Assembly (NCBI GenBank): GCA_020638905.1
Contig: JACKHP010000025.1
Coordinates: 1-57,723, forward strand
Origin: Planctomycetota bacterium
GTDB taxonomy: Bacteria; Planctomycetota; B15-G4
Direction of reading: 5' to 3'
Length of the DNA stretch: 57,723 nt
In this document: positions 8,270-17,779 of the stretch, one piece after another
How the letters are laid out: each line of letters starts with the position of its first letter
How positions within the stretch are numbered: the first letter of the stretch is position 1
Translations under genes and position numbers: made by a program
The notes under the pieces: generated by a model
What the model was told of the DNA's origin: nothing
What the model saw: only the letters and a program-made list of their open reading frames with translations
Database searches by the model: none

Positions 8270-10810
8270 GTGGCACGTCGTCGGGGCGCGAGACCGGCCG
8301 ATCGGATGCGGCACGACGCCTCCCCCCGGACGCGCGTCTCGAAGAGCGTCCGCGCGGGCTGGCCGATCGCGTCGCTGGCGGTGGCGGCGGTCGTGATCGG
8401 CGCGCTGCTGTGGCTCGAACACGGGACCCGCGAGGATCGCGCCGACGGGACGTCGGGTCCCGCGCTCGCGTCGCCGAGCGTCGCGGCTCAGGACGTGGCC
8501 AGGGAGGGCTCCGAGTCCCCCGCGGACGGGTCGCCCGGCGCACAGGGCGTCCCTCCCGCGGTCATCGCCCGCGACCCGCGCACGCCGGCAGCCCTCGCGA
8601 CCGAAGCGCCGCTCGAGCCGCTCCCGCGGGACGTCGTGCGCCCGCTCCTGGCCCGGCCGCTCCAGGTGAGGCTGCGCGCGGTCGACCACGCGCGCCAGGT
8701 GCTGCGCGCACGCTACTCGGTGCGCGACGACGACCAGGGCGCGTGGCGCCTCCTGCCGACCGGTCGCTTCGAGTGGCCGGGCAGCGCGCGCGAGTCGCTG
8801 CGCGTGCGCGCCGAGAAGCAGGGCTGGGGACGCGCCGAACGGGTCCTGCGACGGGACGAGTACGACGGTTCGGCGGTCACGCTCATGCTGGCCCGCGACG
8901 TCGTGCGCTGGGGCGTGGCGGTCGACGCCAAGGGGCGCTTCCTCCAGGAGGCGAACGTGCTGCTCGCGCCGAGCGCCGACGCGCCGCCGGCCGAACGCAG
9001 CGTGGTCGTGACCGACGGCTCGGGACGCTTCCCGCTGCCCGACGAGTTGCCGTCGGTGGGCGCGGTCTGGCTCGGACGCCTCGTCGAACTCGGCCGGGAG
9101 CGAGCGTTCGTCCCGGGCGAGGTGCTGCAGGGCGATCCGTTGCGCGTGCGGCGTCCGCTGCACTCGCTCGTCCCGGTGCGCTTGCCGACGCCGCCGCCGT
9201 TGCGCTGGGTGTCGGTCGCGGGTTCGCCCGGCGCGCTGCGCGGAGTGGTCGAGATCGACGCCGACGGCACCGGCTGGCTGGCCTTGCCGGGCGAGGGCCC
9301 CGTGACGCTGCGAGCCTCCTGCGCGGGACTGCAGTCGCCTCCGGTGACGGTCACGCTCACGTCGCGCCGGATCCTCTCGCCGGTCGAGTTCGTGCTCGAC
9401 GAGACGCGCGTCCTCGGCGGCGTGGTCACCGACGCGCACGGCGCACCGCTCGCGGGCGTGTGGATCACCGTGCTGCGGCCGGGCGAGACCGTGCGCGAGG
9501 CATGGCCGGCGGCGTCCGCCGCGTGGGCGCGGGCCGACGATGTCGCCGCGACGGACGGGGTTCCCGGCGAGCCGCCGCCGGGCACCGTGGCGAGCCACGC
9601 CGACGGGGCGTTCTACGACCTGCCGTATCGGCCCGGGACGCTCGTCGCGTACCGACCGGGCTGGCGTCCGGCGACGCGCACCGTGGACGCAGCGCCCGGC
9701 CCGCTCGCCCTGCGCCTGGACGACGGGATCGCGCTCGCGCTCGAGGTCACGCTGGACGCCGACGCCTCCGAGTCGCCCGACGGGTTGCGCGTCGAACTCG
9801 CGCGCCTCGCCGACGATCCGGCCGACCCCGTCCCGCTGCACCGCGCGTCGCTCGACGCCACCGGACGGGCCGCCCTCGCGGGACTCGCGCCCGGTCCCCA
9901 CGCGTTGCGCGTGCTGCGCGGCGACGAGCTGTTGGCCGAGCAGTCGGTCGATCCCGGGGCGTCGCCGCACCTCGCCCTGCGGGTAGCTCCCACGACGCGC
10001 GTGCGGCTGCTGCTTCCGGACGGTGCGCCCAGCCCGCGCGCGTTGCGACTCGTGCCGCGCGACGCCTCGCGAGCTCCCGTGCTGGCGGGTGTCGACGACG
10101 AGGGCCTGCTGCTGCGCGTGCCGTGGACCGGCGCGGCCGACCTCGAGCGGCTCGCCGCGCAGGACGAGTTCCTGGCCCGTTGCGAGGCGACCTGGCTGCC
10201 CGTGGCGCCGCTCACCGTGGGGACGCGCGACCTGGTTCGTGCGCTCGACGTCCCCGCGCGCGGGCTCGAGATCACGCTCGACGCGCCGGCCGCGCGGGCG
10301 CCGTTCGTCGTGGCGCTGTGCGATCCCATGCGTCCGGGGGCGCCGCTCGTGGCGAGTGCGCGGGTGGGTTCCGGCGAGCGGACGCTGTCCTTCGACGGGC
10401 TGCCGGCGGGCTTCCTGCGCATCGACCTGATCGAGGCGCCGTCGGGACTGCGCGAGGGCGGCGCGTTCGTGGGGCAGCGTACGACGGCGGTGCCCGAGCG
10501 GGGGGTGCGTGCGGTCGACGTGCCGGCACACGACGGGGCGCGCGTCGCGCTCGCGGTGCGCGTGACCGATCCGGCGGGAGCGCCGCTGGCCGGCGTCCCG
10601 TTGCGCGCGCGGCTCTCGCGCACGGTGCTGGCCGAAGGCACGACCGGCGCCGACGGCGGCGCGACGCTCGACGTCCCGAACGACGTGCGAGGGGTGGTCG
10701 AGGCACTCGATGCCACGGGTACGCCGCGCGCGCCGGCCACGCCGTACCAGAGCCCCGGACGGCGCGAGGTCCTGCTGAGGCTGCCCGGCGAGGAACGCGC
10801 CGGCGGTTGA
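8270..10810 (+). CDS. Membrane-anchored protein with carboxypeptidase-regulatory-like beta-sandwich modules
   Basis: An 846-residue protein. A basic N-terminus (MARRRGARPADRMRHD) precedes one transmembrane helix at about residues 31-45, then a low-complexity linker, then repeated beta-sandwich modules of the carboxypeptidase-regulatory-like/SpaA-like type. Typical strand signatures are LGGVVTDAHGAPLAGVWITV, VRVTDPAGAPLAGVPLRARL and LPDGAPSPRALRLVP. No enzyme motif was found. The start is a GTG with GAGGAG six bases before it. A type II orientation with the modules outside the cytoplasm is inferred. Two larger proteins of the same design lie at 50114-53773 and 54104-56947. Confidence 0.78.
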   Translation: MARRRGARPADRMRHDASPRTRVSKSVRAGWPIASLAVAAVVIGALLWLEHGTREDRADGTSGPALASPSVAAQDVAREGSESPADGSPGAQGVPPAVIARDPRTPAALATEAPLEPLPRDVVRPLLARPLQVRLRAVDHARQVLRARYSVRDDDQGAWRLLPTGRFEWPGSARESLRVRAEKQGWGRAERVLRRDEYDGSAVTLMLARDVVRWGVAVDAKGRFLQEANVLLAPSADAPPAERSVVVTDGSGRFPLPDELPSVGAVWLGRLVELGRERAFVPGEVLQGDPLRVRRPLHSLVPVRLPTPPPLRWVSVAGSPGALRGVVEIDADGTGWLALPGEGPVTLRASCAGLQSPPVTVTLTSRRILSPVEFVLDETRVLGGVVTDAHGAPLAGVWITVLRPGETVREAWPAASAAWARADDVAATDGVPGEPPPGTVASHADGAFYDLPYRPGTLVAYRPGWRPATRTVDAAPGPLALRLDDGIALALEVTLDADASESPDGLRVELARLADDPADPVPLHRASLDATGRAALAGLAPGPHALRVLRGDELLAEQSVDPGASPHLALRVAPTTRVRLLLPDGAPSPRALRLVPRDASRAPVLAGVDDEGLLLRVPWTGAADLERLAAQDEFLARCEATWLPVAPLTVGTRDLVRALDVPARGLEITLDAPAARAPFVVALCDPMRPGAPLVASARVGSGERTLSFDGLPAGFLRIDLIEAPSGLREGGAFVGQRTTAVPERGVRAVDVPAHDGARVALAVRVTDPAGAPLAGVPLRARLSRTVLAEGTTGADGGATLDVPNDVRGVVEALDATGTPRAPATPYQSPGRREVLLRLPGEERAGG

Positions 10811-10851
10811 GCGTGCCCGGGTGGTCGCCGTGGCGAGAGGGGTCCGTCCGG

Positions 10852-10857
10852 TACGAT
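10852..10857 (+). promoter_or_regulatory. -10-like element just before the cardiolipin synthase start
   Basis: TACGAT lies six bases before the GTG start at 10864 and there is no Shine-Dalgarno at the expected place. If active, transcription would begin at or within a base or two of the start codon, giving a leaderless mRNA. No good -35 is visible. Confidence 0.35.
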
Positions 10858-10863
10858 CGCGGC

Positions 10864-12315
10864 GTGATCAGCCAGGAGACGATCGTCAGCGCGGTGGGCC
10901 TCGTCCTGCACGCGTCGGTGATCGTCGTCGTCCTGGCGAAGGAGCGTCGTCAGCCGAGCACCACGATGGCGTGGCTGCTGGCGCTCGTGTTCCTCCCGGC
11001 GGTGGGGCTCGTGCTCTACCTCGTGTTCGGGACGACCCGTTCGCGGCGCGCGGCCGAGCGCATCTCGGCGCGCAGTGCGCGCGTGGGCGCGATCCTCGAC
11101 AAGCACTCGGTGCACCACAAGCTGCGACGCGGCGACGACGACGGCATGGATCCGCGCATCGAGAGCATGCTCGCGCTCGGACGCAAGTTGGCGTCGACGC
11201 CGCCCAGTCTCGGGAACCGGGCCGACATCCTCGTCGACGGCAGGGCGACGTACGACGCGATGATCGAGGCCGTCGAGGGCGCACGCGACCACGTGCACGT
11301 CGAGTTCTACATCATCCAGGCGGACGAGACGGGGCGCGCGCTGCGCGACGCCCTCGTGAGCGCGGCCGGACGCGGCGTCGAGGTGCGCGTGCTGTGCGAC
11401 GCCATCGGCAGCTTCTACCTGCCGGGTGACTTCTGGCGTCCGCTCGAGGCGGTCGGCGGCGAAGCGGCCGCCTTCGGTCCGATGCGGCGCGTGATCCGCC
11501 TGCTGCAGGGCCGCGACCGCTTCGACTTCCGCAACCACCGCAAGATCGTGGTCGTCGACGGACGCATCGGGTTCACCGGCGGCATCAACGTCGGACGCGA
11601 GTACCTGGGCCTCGACCCCGCGCGCGGCAGCTGGCGCGACACGCACGTCCGGCTGCGCGGCCCGGCCACGCTGGCGCTGCAGAAGGCCTTCGCCGAGGAC
11701 TGGCTCTCGGCCACCGAGAAGCTGCTCGACGACGAGCGCTACTTCCCCGAGCCCGAGGCGCTCGACGGCGCGTCGGCCGTTCAGATCGTCGACTCGGGGC
11801 CCGACCGGAGCTGGTCGCCGATCGCGCTCTTCCACGTGCAGGCGTTCGCGCTCGCGCAGCGCCGGCTGTGGCTCACGAGCCCGTACTTCGTCCCGAGCCC
11901 GTCGATCCTCGACGGGCTGCTCACCGCGGCGCTGCGCGGCGTCGACGTGCGACTGCTCGTCCCCGACAAGCCGGACCACCGGCTCGTGGGGCTGGCGTCG
12001 CGCAGCTACTACGCCGTGTTGCGCGAGGCCGGCGTGCGGATCTTCCGCTACCACCGCGGTTTCGTGCACGCCAAGACGATGGTCGTCGACGAGTGGATCG
12101 GCTCGGTGGGCTCGGCGAACATCGACATCCGCAGCTTCCACCTGAACTTCGAGCTGAACGCGTTCGTCTACGGCAATGCGTTCGTGAACGAGCTCGCGGG
12201 ACACTTCGAGCAGGACCTCGAACACGCGCGCGAGGTGGGCGACGAGGAGACCGAACTCTCGTTCGTGATGATGACCGCCTGCGGCATGGCGCGACTGCTC
12301 TCGCCGCTGCTGTGA
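10864..12315 (+). CDS. cls: Cardiolipin synthase (phospholipase D superfamily)
   Basis: A 483-residue protein of normal length for bacterial cardiolipin synthases, which join two phosphatidylglycerol molecules (or a related donor) at the membrane. Two N-terminal transmembrane helices (about residues 5-20 and 34-54, the second followed by LVFGTTRSRR) precede two PLD domains. The HKD motifs are intact: H225/K227/D232 in HRKIVVVDGRIGFTGG and H402/K404/D409 in HAKTMVVDEWIGSVGSANID. The GTG start follows 53 bp after the upstream gene and fits the normal N-terminus of the family. Convergent with the gene at 12362-13711. Confidence 0.93.
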   Translation: MISQETIVSAVGLVLHASVIVVVLAKERRQPSTTMAWLLALVFLPAVGLVLYLVFGTTRSRRAAERISARSARVGAILDKHSVHHKLRRGDDDGMDPRIESMLALGRKLASTPPSLGNRADILVDGRATYDAMIEAVEGARDHVHVEFYIIQADETGRALRDALVSAAGRGVEVRVLCDAIGSFYLPGDFWRPLEAVGGEAAAFGPMRRVIRLLQGRDRFDFRNHRKIVVVDGRIGFTGGINVGREYLGLDPARGSWRDTHVRLRGPATLALQKAFAEDWLSATEKLLDDERYFPEPEALDGASAVQIVDSGPDRSWSPIALFHVQAFALAQRRLWLTSPYFVPSPSILDGLLTAALRGVDVRLLVPDKPDHRLVGLASRSYYAVLREAGVRIFRYHRGFVHAKTMVVDEWIGSVGSANIDIRSFHLNFELNAFVYGNAFVNELAGHFEQDLEHAREVGDEETELSFVMMTACGMARLLSPLL

Positions 12316-12324
12316 GCGCGTGCT

Positions 12325-12342
12325 GCGCGGGACGCCCCGCGC
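12325..12342. terminator. Candidate bidirectional terminator hairpin
   Basis: A perfect 7-bp GC stem (GCGCGGG/CCCGCGC) with a 4-nt loop fills the 46-bp gap between the convergent genes ending at 12315 and 12362. There is no U tract, so intrinsic termination is uncertain. Confidence 0.35.
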
Positions 12343-12361
12343 CCCTCGCCCCGCGTACCGG

Positions 12362-13711
12362 TCACGCCGCGGCGAAGGCGCGCACGGCGTGGCGTGCGCG
12401 CAGGCCGAGGTACGTCGTCTGCAGCACGCCCGCGATCGTGAAGCTGGCCAGCGCCCACCACAGTCCGGGCATCGCCTGGAGGCGGTCGCCCAGCAGCAGG
12501 AGCGCGCCGGCGACCACGAAGTAGAGCACCACGGCGGTCGTCACGGGACGGGTGGCGCGCGCTCGCACGAGCACTCCCTGGTACCACGACTGGAGCACCG
12601 CGTAGCCGGGCATGAGCACGGCGATGGCCACGCCCACGCGGCACAGGTCGGCCATCTCGGGCGGCAGTCCCTGGACGTCGCCGAACCAGATCGCGGCGAG
12701 CGGCGTGGCCGCCATGAGCGCGAGCACGCCCATCGTCCCGAGCGCCAGCAGCGTCTGGAAACGCCGCAGCACCGGGACCGCGCCGGGCTCCCCGACGAGC
12801 GACACGACCACCTCGTTGTAGGCCATGCCCACGCTGCGCGTGAGGAACAGCAGGCCGTGCATGGCGGGCCAGCAGGCCACCGAGTCGAGCGCGCGCGGCA
12901 TGCGGTTCATGGCGGCGGCGCCCAGCGGCTGGATGGCGAGCGTGATGAGCGGCGTGACGGCGAGCGGGACGTAGAAGCGCAGGAACGAGCGCAGGTCGAG
13001 CGGTTCGCCCGCGGGCGGGGCGGGCGCGACCCGGTCACGCAGCACCGGGCGCACGCGCCATCCGATGTAGGCGGCCTCGGTGAGCACGCCGGTGGCGGTG
13101 GCCGACGCGCCCACCACGATGCCGGGGATGCCGCCGTGCAGGGAGCCCGCCAGCAGGACCGCCGCGTTCGCGCACAGGCGCACCACGGTGCCGAAGCCGA
13201 CCTCGCGCGAGTGGCCGTGCCGGATCATGACGCCCTGGTGGAAGCGCCGGTACGCGATCGACCACGTCCACGGCGTCATGATCATGAGGCCGAGTCGGCC
13301 GGGCTCGAGGATCGCTTCCGGTGCGCCGAGCAGGTCGCGCGCCACCACGTCGTAGAGCGGCGTGAACGCCACCGCGACGTGCACGGCGGTGAGCGCGGCG
13401 CCGGCCGCGGTCATGAAGCGCTTCACCTGCCGATAGCTGCGCATGTCGGCGCACAGCGCGGTGGCGGCGGCGAGCAGCATGATGATCGGTCCCTCGATCA
13501 CCAGCGAGACGGGGAACACGATCGCCCCGTAGGCCGCGAGGTGCACCTTGGGATCGGGCAGGCGCGCCACGGCCATGTTGAGCAGCGGCAGCTCGGCCGC
13601 CATGAGCAGCCAGCTCGCCGCCAGCGGCGACCAGAGCCGCACGACGCGCGCCACGTCCATCGGTGCGCCTGCGTCGGACGCGCGCGCTTCGGTCGTGGAC
13701 AACGCGGTCAC
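12362..13711 (-). CDS. MOP-superfamily (MATE/ANKH-like) multi-spanning membrane transporter
   Basis: A 449-residue integral membrane protein with about twelve hydrophobic segments, the layout of the MOP flippase/exporter superfamily. Two internally similar halves are suggested by the related blocks RFHQGVMIRHGHSR (first half) and WYQGVLVRARATR (second half). These QGV(M/L)(I/V)R blocks recall the ANKH (progressive ankylosis) branch rather than drug-efflux MATE proteins, but I cannot confirm that. The start is a GTG at 13711; an ATG at 13660 (MDVARVV) is an alternative and neither has a strong ribosome binding site. The substrate is unknown. Confidence 0.7.
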   Translation of the reverse strand: MTALSTTEARASDAGAPMDVARVVRLWSPLAASWLLMAAELPLLNMAVARLPDPKVHLAAYGAIVFPVSLVIEGPIIMLLAAATALCADMRSYRQVKRFMTAAGAALTAVHVAVAFTPLYDVVARDLLGAPEAILEPGRLGLMIMTPWTWSIAYRRFHQGVMIRHGHSREVGFGTVVRLCANAAVLLAGSLHGGIPGIVVGASATATGVLTEAAYIGWRVRPVLRDRVAPAPPAGEPLDLRSFLRFYVPLAVTPLITLAIQPLGAAAMNRMPRALDSVACWPAMHGLLFLTRSVGMAYNEVVVSLVGEPGAVPVLRRFQTLLALGTMGVLALMAATPLAAIWFGDVQGLPPEMADLCRVGVAIAVLMPGYAVLQSWYQGVLVRARATRPVTTAVVLYFVVAGALLLLGDRLQAMPGLWWALASFTIAGVLQTTYLGLRARHAVRAFAAA

Positions 13712-13801
13712 TCCGGCGGGGGCGTCCCGTCTTCGCGCCGTGCCGCCCCTCGGATCAGCACGACTCGCGCGGAGGGAGACGCCTGCCGCGCGAGCCTCGG
13801 C

Positions 13802-16800
13802 CTACATGCGCTTCACGAGCTTCTGCAGGAACTCGTCGGGGTCGTCGGCCAGGGCGCTCTTCGCGGCCTCCTGCTTGCCGTTCTCGGCCAGCGCCAGGGC
13901 GTCGGCCGCCTTGGCGAAGTGCTCGATCTCGGGATAGGCCGCCTTCGCCTCGCGCGCGCGGATCACGGCGCCGGACAGGTCGCCGCTGGCCAGCAGGGCC
14001 TCGATCGAGAGCTCGAAGAACGGCGGGTGACGGCGGCGCGTCACGTCGAGTCCTTCGGCGGCCAGCTTGGCGGCCTGACCGGGATCGAACAGCGCGCCGT
14101 CCTGCAGCAGGAGCGTCGAGCGCCACTGGAGCAGGCTGCCGAGCAGCTGCATGTGGATGGGCAGCGTCGGGTCGAGGTCGGCCAGGCTGTGCTCGACGGT
14201 GTCGAGCTCCGCGGCGGCCTCGGGCAGGCGTCCCAGGGCGATCAGCGTGCGCGCCAGGTTGATCGGCAGGAACGGATCGGGCAGCGCGTCGACGATGGCC
14301 TGCTCGGACTGCCGCTGGTTCGTGAACTCGGCGAAGGCCTCCTCGTAGCGCCCCAGCTCGTACAGGAACAGGGCACGGTGGCGCAGCAGCTGCGGGTCGA
14401 CCGGCGGCTCGGAGAGCGTGATGCCCTGGTCGATGATCTCGATCGCCTTCTCGGTCTCGCCCTCGGAGTCGTAGCTCACGGCGCGGTTGATGATGACCTG
14501 GATCGGCTCCTTGCCGTACTCGCGGATGCGGGCGGCCATGCGCTCGACGGCGTCGACGTCGCCGAGCCTGAAGTACGCCTCGAGCATCAGCGTGTAGCAG
14601 GCGACGCCCTTGTTCACGGTCTCGAACGTGGCCAGGGTCTCGAGCGCGCCCTCGGGCTCGCCCACCGCGAGCTGCGCGATGGCCTTGTAGAGCAGCGCCG
14701 CGGGATGCAGCGGATCGCGCTCGAGCGCACGGTCGTACTGCGTGATGGCGTCGAAGAAGCGGCGCGGAGGGCGCTCGACGAGGTAGCGACCCTTGAACAC
14801 GTAGGGCGTCGCGAGCGTGTCGTCGAGGCGCGCGGCCTCGTCGAACATGCTCATCGCCTGGTCGAGCTCGGCCTGGTCGTGGTTGCGCAGCGCCGATTCG
14901 TACTTGACCTCGCCCTTCATCTGCAGCGCCAGGGGACGCCCCTTCTCGGTCTGCTCGAGCATGGCGATGCTCGAGTCGTAGAGCGCCTTGTCCTGGGTCG
15001 CGATGGCGGCCTTGGCGCGCTTCCCGATGGCGGTGACGTTCTGCGGGTCGGCCGCCAGCACCTGGTCGATCACGGGGATCGAATCGGTCCAGCGCTCCTG
15101 GCCCTGCAGCAGGTCGACGAGTTGCAGCGCCGACTGCGGGTTGCTCTGGGCGCCCACCGCCATGGCCTGCTCGAGATCGGCCCGGGCACCGTCGAGGTCG
15201 CCCAGCGCGCGCTTGGCCGCGGCGCGTCCCGAGAGGACGGTCGATCGGATGTAGTTCGTCTGCTCGGGATCGCCGGTGATGCCGAGGCTGTTCAGGATCT
15301 CGGTGTACTTCTCGATCGCCTTCTCGTGGTTGCGCTCGGTCTCGAACGTGTCGGCCAGCTTCATGGCCGCAGGCACGTAGGTCGGGTCGATGGCGAGCGA
15401 CGCCTCGAGCTCTTCCTTGGCCTTGTCGAACAGGCCCTGGGTGACGTAGATCGATCCGAGCTGGTAGTGCACGCGCGAGCTGTTCGGCGAGCTCTCGGCC
15501 GCCGACTCGAAGAGCCCGACGGGCGTCTTGAAGTCCTGGTTGCGCTCGAAGGTGAGGTAGCCGAGGCTGCCCAGCAGCACGACGCTCACGAGCAGCCCGA
15601 CGGGGTTGGCGGCCTTCTGTGATCCGAGCAGCCTGTCGAGCACCACGGCCACCGCGACGGCCGCGCCGGCGCTGGGCAGGTACATGGTGCGGTCGGCGAA
15701 GATCGTGCCGATCGGCACGAGCATGTTCGAGGTGAACGCGGTGCAGCCGGCGAAGAGCAGCAGGCCCCAACCGAACGCCGGCGAGCGCTTCAGCTTGAGC
15801 AGTCCGACGAGCACGATCGCGCCCATGAGCACCGTGCCCGCCAGCGGCTCGGGATCGCTCCAGTGGAGCGAGGTGTGGATCTGGTTGTACGAGTAGTCGA
15901 CCGACAGGTTGGCCGGGTACAGCAGCAGCCAGACGTACTTCGCCATGAGCTTGAAGCTGTTCAGCACGCGGATCGGCGTGTCGACCTTCGTGAGCGGGTT
16001 GTCGAGCCGCGAGATGAGCGTGGCGTCGGGCTTGAGGGCCGCGAAGGCCTCGGCGAAGCCGGCTCCGTCGGGGGCGAGCACGGCCATGCGCACGGCCAGG
16101 TGGGCCACGAGGGTCAGCACCAGCGCGCCGTAGATCGCAGCCCGTTGCTTGCCGCTGGGAGCGCGTCCCGTGAGCGAGAACATCAGGTCGGTCAGGAACA
16201 CGGCGGCCAGCACGAGCACGCCGGTCTCCTTGGCCAGCAGGCCCACGAACATCGTGAGCATCAGCCCGACCACCGCCAGGACGCCCACCCGCGACCGGTC
16301 ACGGACCGCCTTCTCGAAGAACAGCAGGCCGAGCAGCACCGCGCCCGCGGCGAGCACGTCGGAGAGTCCCGCGACGTACGCCACCGCCTCGGAGTGCACC
16401 GGATGCACCGCGAACAGCAGCGCCGCGAGCAGCGCCACCCTCTGGCTTCGGAAGAGCCGCAGCGCGACCACGTACAACAGCCACGTGACCCACACGTTGG
16501 CCAGCACGCTCACGAGGTGGTACGGCCAGGGATGCGAGCCGAGCCCGCCGTCGCGCAGACCGGCCACGAGACCCCACACGAACAGCGTCAGCGGACGGTA
16601 GAGCGCCTGGCCGCGCGAGCGGAAGACCGACGAGTTCTGCGGGTTGACGCCGTCCCAGTACTGGTGCTTGAAGAAGTCGAAGGCCTGCTCGGGATGTCCC
16701 GGCACCGTCTGCATGAGCTCGTTCTGGACGATCAGGAACGAGTCGTCGTAGACGAGCAGGTAGTTGCCGAACTCGCGCCCCAGCGTGTCGGGGACGAGCC

Positions 16801-16945
16801 CGGGCGGCACCGCCGTCTCGGCGTACATGACGAAGGCGACGAGGGCCACCAGGAAGGCGGCCAGGCGATTCACCTTGGGCGCCTCCGAGCCGTTCGTCGT
16901 GGCGTGGACCGGTGGCGACGAGCCGGCGGCGGGCGATGCAGTCAT
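13802..16945 (-). CDS. TMTC-like membrane glycosyltransferase-type protein with C-terminal TPR repeats
   Basis: A 1047-residue protein. Residues about 25-470 are strongly hydrophobic with roughly nine or ten transmembrane helices and match the GT-C/TMTC type: an acidic loop with DDSFLI near residue 68 and the HPVHSEAVAYVAG motif near residue 175, close to the HPVHTEAV signature of TMTC O-mannosyltransferases. The rest is a long TPR array (for example NSSRVHYQLGSIYVTQGL and DPTYVPAAMKLADTFE). The ATG at 16943-16945 overlaps the stop of the upstream gene (ATGA), so translation is probably coupled. Likely a lipid-linked-sugar glycosyltransferase or a scaffold derived from one; acceptor unknown. 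Confidence 0.83.
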   Translation of the reverse strand: MTASPAAGSSPPVHATTNGSEAPKVNRLAAFLVALVAFVMYAETAVPPGLVPDTLGREFGNYLLVYDDSFLIVQNELMQTVPGHPEQAFDFFKHQYWDGVNPQNSSVFRSRGQALYRPLTLFVWGLVAGLRDGGLGSHPWPYHLVSVLANVWVTWLLYVVALRLFRSQRVALLAALLFAVHPVHSEAVAYVAGLSDVLAAGAVLLGLLFFEKAVRDRSRVGVLAVVGLMLTMFVGLLAKETGVLVLAAVFLTDLMFSLTGRAPSGKQRAAIYGALVLTLVAHLAVRMAVLAPDGAGFAEAFAALKPDATLISRLDNPLTKVDTPIRVLNSFKLMAKYVWLLLYPANLSVDYSYNQIHTSLHWSDPEPLAGTVLMGAIVLVGLLKLKRSPAFGWGLLLFAGCTAFTSNMLVPIGTIFADRTMYLPSAGAAVAVAVVLDRLLGSQKAANPVGLLVSVVLLGSLGYLTFERNQDFKTPVGLFESAAESSPNSSRVHYQLGSIYVTQGLFDKAKEELEASLAIDPTYVPAAMKLADTFETERNHEKAIEKYTEILNSLGITGDPEQTNYIRSTVLSGRAAAKRALGDLDGARADLEQAMAVGAQSNPQSALQLVDLLQGQERWTDSIPVIDQVLAADPQNVTAIGKRAKAAIATQDKALYDSSIAMLEQTEKGRPLALQMKGEVKYESALRNHDQAELDQAMSMFDEAARLDDTLATPYVFKGRYLVERPPRRFFDAITQYDRALERDPLHPAALLYKAIAQLAVGEPEGALETLATFETVNKGVACYTLMLEAYFRLGDVDAVERMAARIREYGKEPIQVIINRAVSYDSEGETEKAIEIIDQGITLSEPPVDPQLLRHRALFLYELGRYEEAFAEFTNQRQSEQAIVDALPDPFLPINLARTLIALGRLPEAAAELDTVEHSLADLDPTLPIHMQLLGSLLQWRSTLLLQDGALFDPGQAAKLAAEGLDVTRRRHPPFFELSIEALLASGDLSGAVIRAREAKAAYPEIEHFAKAADALALAENGKQEAAKSALADDPDEFLQKLVKRM

Positions 16946-17607
16946 GGGCGGTAGACGTTTCGGGAAAGACGGTCGAGAGCCTGCACGGTCACGGACCTCG
17001 CTCGGGGATCTGCCAGGACCATGCTGCAGCGGAGGATATCCTCTACGACCTCGACGGTGGAACCGTTGCGGAGCGCCCCGCGCACGTGGCTCCCGAGCGG
17101 GCGCGGGAGCGCGGCGAGGGCCAGCGCGGCCACCGCGAGGATCTCCCTCTCGGCCAGCGAGAGCCCCGGACGGGAGAGGATTCGTCCGTAGGCGTCGTCG
17201 AGCACCCAGTCGGCGAAGCCCGGCACGAGTCCGTCGAGCGTGCCCAGGACGTCGTCGGTCTGACGCGCGTAGATGCGTTCGAACACGGCCCGTCCCGCGG
17301 CGAGCCGCTCGTCGGACGTCCGCGCATCGTGTGCCACCGCCCGCGGGTCGCCGTCCTCGTCGAGCGCGGGTTCCAGCATCGAGAGGAACTCGATCGCCCG
17401 GGGGAAGCCGCCGTACGCCACGACCTGCAGTCCGCACTCCTCGAGGCGCGCTCGGCTCGTGCCCCGGGCCCGCCCCAGGGCCAGCAGGTCGGGGACGGCG
17501 TCGAAGCGTCCCACCACGGCGGCGCCGTGCAGGAGCGCCAGGCAGCGCAGTTCGGGGTCGCCCCCGGGGCGGCCGACCGCCGCGGACAGCTCGTCGAGCG
17601 AGGACAT
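16942..17607 (-). CDS. Carboxymuconolactone decarboxylase (AhpD-like) family protein
   Basis: A 221-residue all-helical protein with two CMD-like segments, near residues 25-90 (LEECGLQVVAYGGFPRAIEF) and 145-205 (LSLAEREILAVAALA, then GALRNGSTVEVVEDIL). The CxxC motif of AhpD peroxidases is absent, so a peroxidase role is unlikely. It overlaps the downstream TMTC-like gene by four bases (ATGA), an unusual pairing. There is no Shine-Dalgarno before the ATG; instead a TAGGGT hexamer lies nine bases upstream. Catalytic role unknown. Confidence 0.78.
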   Translation of the reverse strand: MSSLDELSAAVGRPGGDPELRCLALLHGAAVVGRFDAVPDLLALGRARGTSRARLEECGLQVVAYGGFPRAIEFLSMLEPALDEDGDPRAVAHDARTSDERLAAGRAVFERIYARQTDDVLGTLDGLVPGFADWVLDDAYGRILSRPGLSLAEREILAVAALALAALPRPLGSHVRGALRNGSTVEVVEDILRCSMVLADPRARSVTVQALDRLSRNVYRP

Positions 17608-17616
17608 GCGGCGCGG

Positions 17617-17646
17617 ACCCTAACGCGCCCCCGGCCGGTCGATCAA
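17617..17646 (-). promoter_or_regulatory. Candidate promoter for the CMD-TMTC operon
   Basis: Minus strand TTGATC (17646-17641), 18-bp spacer, TAGGGT (17622-17617). The -10 ends nine bases before the ATG at 17607, so the transcript would have almost no leader. It lies back to back with the plus-strand candidate at 17657-17686. Confidence 0.38.
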
Positions 17647-17656
17647 CCGCTCGCGC

Positions 17657-17686
17657 TTGACAGCCCCGACGCGGAGAGGATTCAGT
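17657..17686 (+). promoter_or_regulatory. Candidate promoter for the secreted protein gene at 17780
   Basis: A perfect TTGACA at 17657-17662, then an 18-bp spacer and TTCAGT at 17681-17686. The leader to the ATG at 17780 would be about 87 nt. The -35 is the best in the window; the -10 is weak. Confidence 0.42.
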
Positions 17687-17779
17687 GGGATGCTCGCCGG
17701 CTGCCGAAGTACGACTTCCCCGCGCCAACGAGCGGACCCTCCGCCCCGTACCGCGACCTCCTCCCGGCTGGAGCCACCC

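Noticed and set aside
13660..13711. A shorter start (ATG at 13660) for the MOP-type transporter
   Set aside because: Possible, but neither start has a strong ribosome binding site, so I kept the longer form and noted the alternative.
12320..15622. An 1100-codon plus-strand frame
   Set aside because: Antisense to the MOP-type transporter and the TPR protein; His/Arg/Gly-rich with no fold signature.
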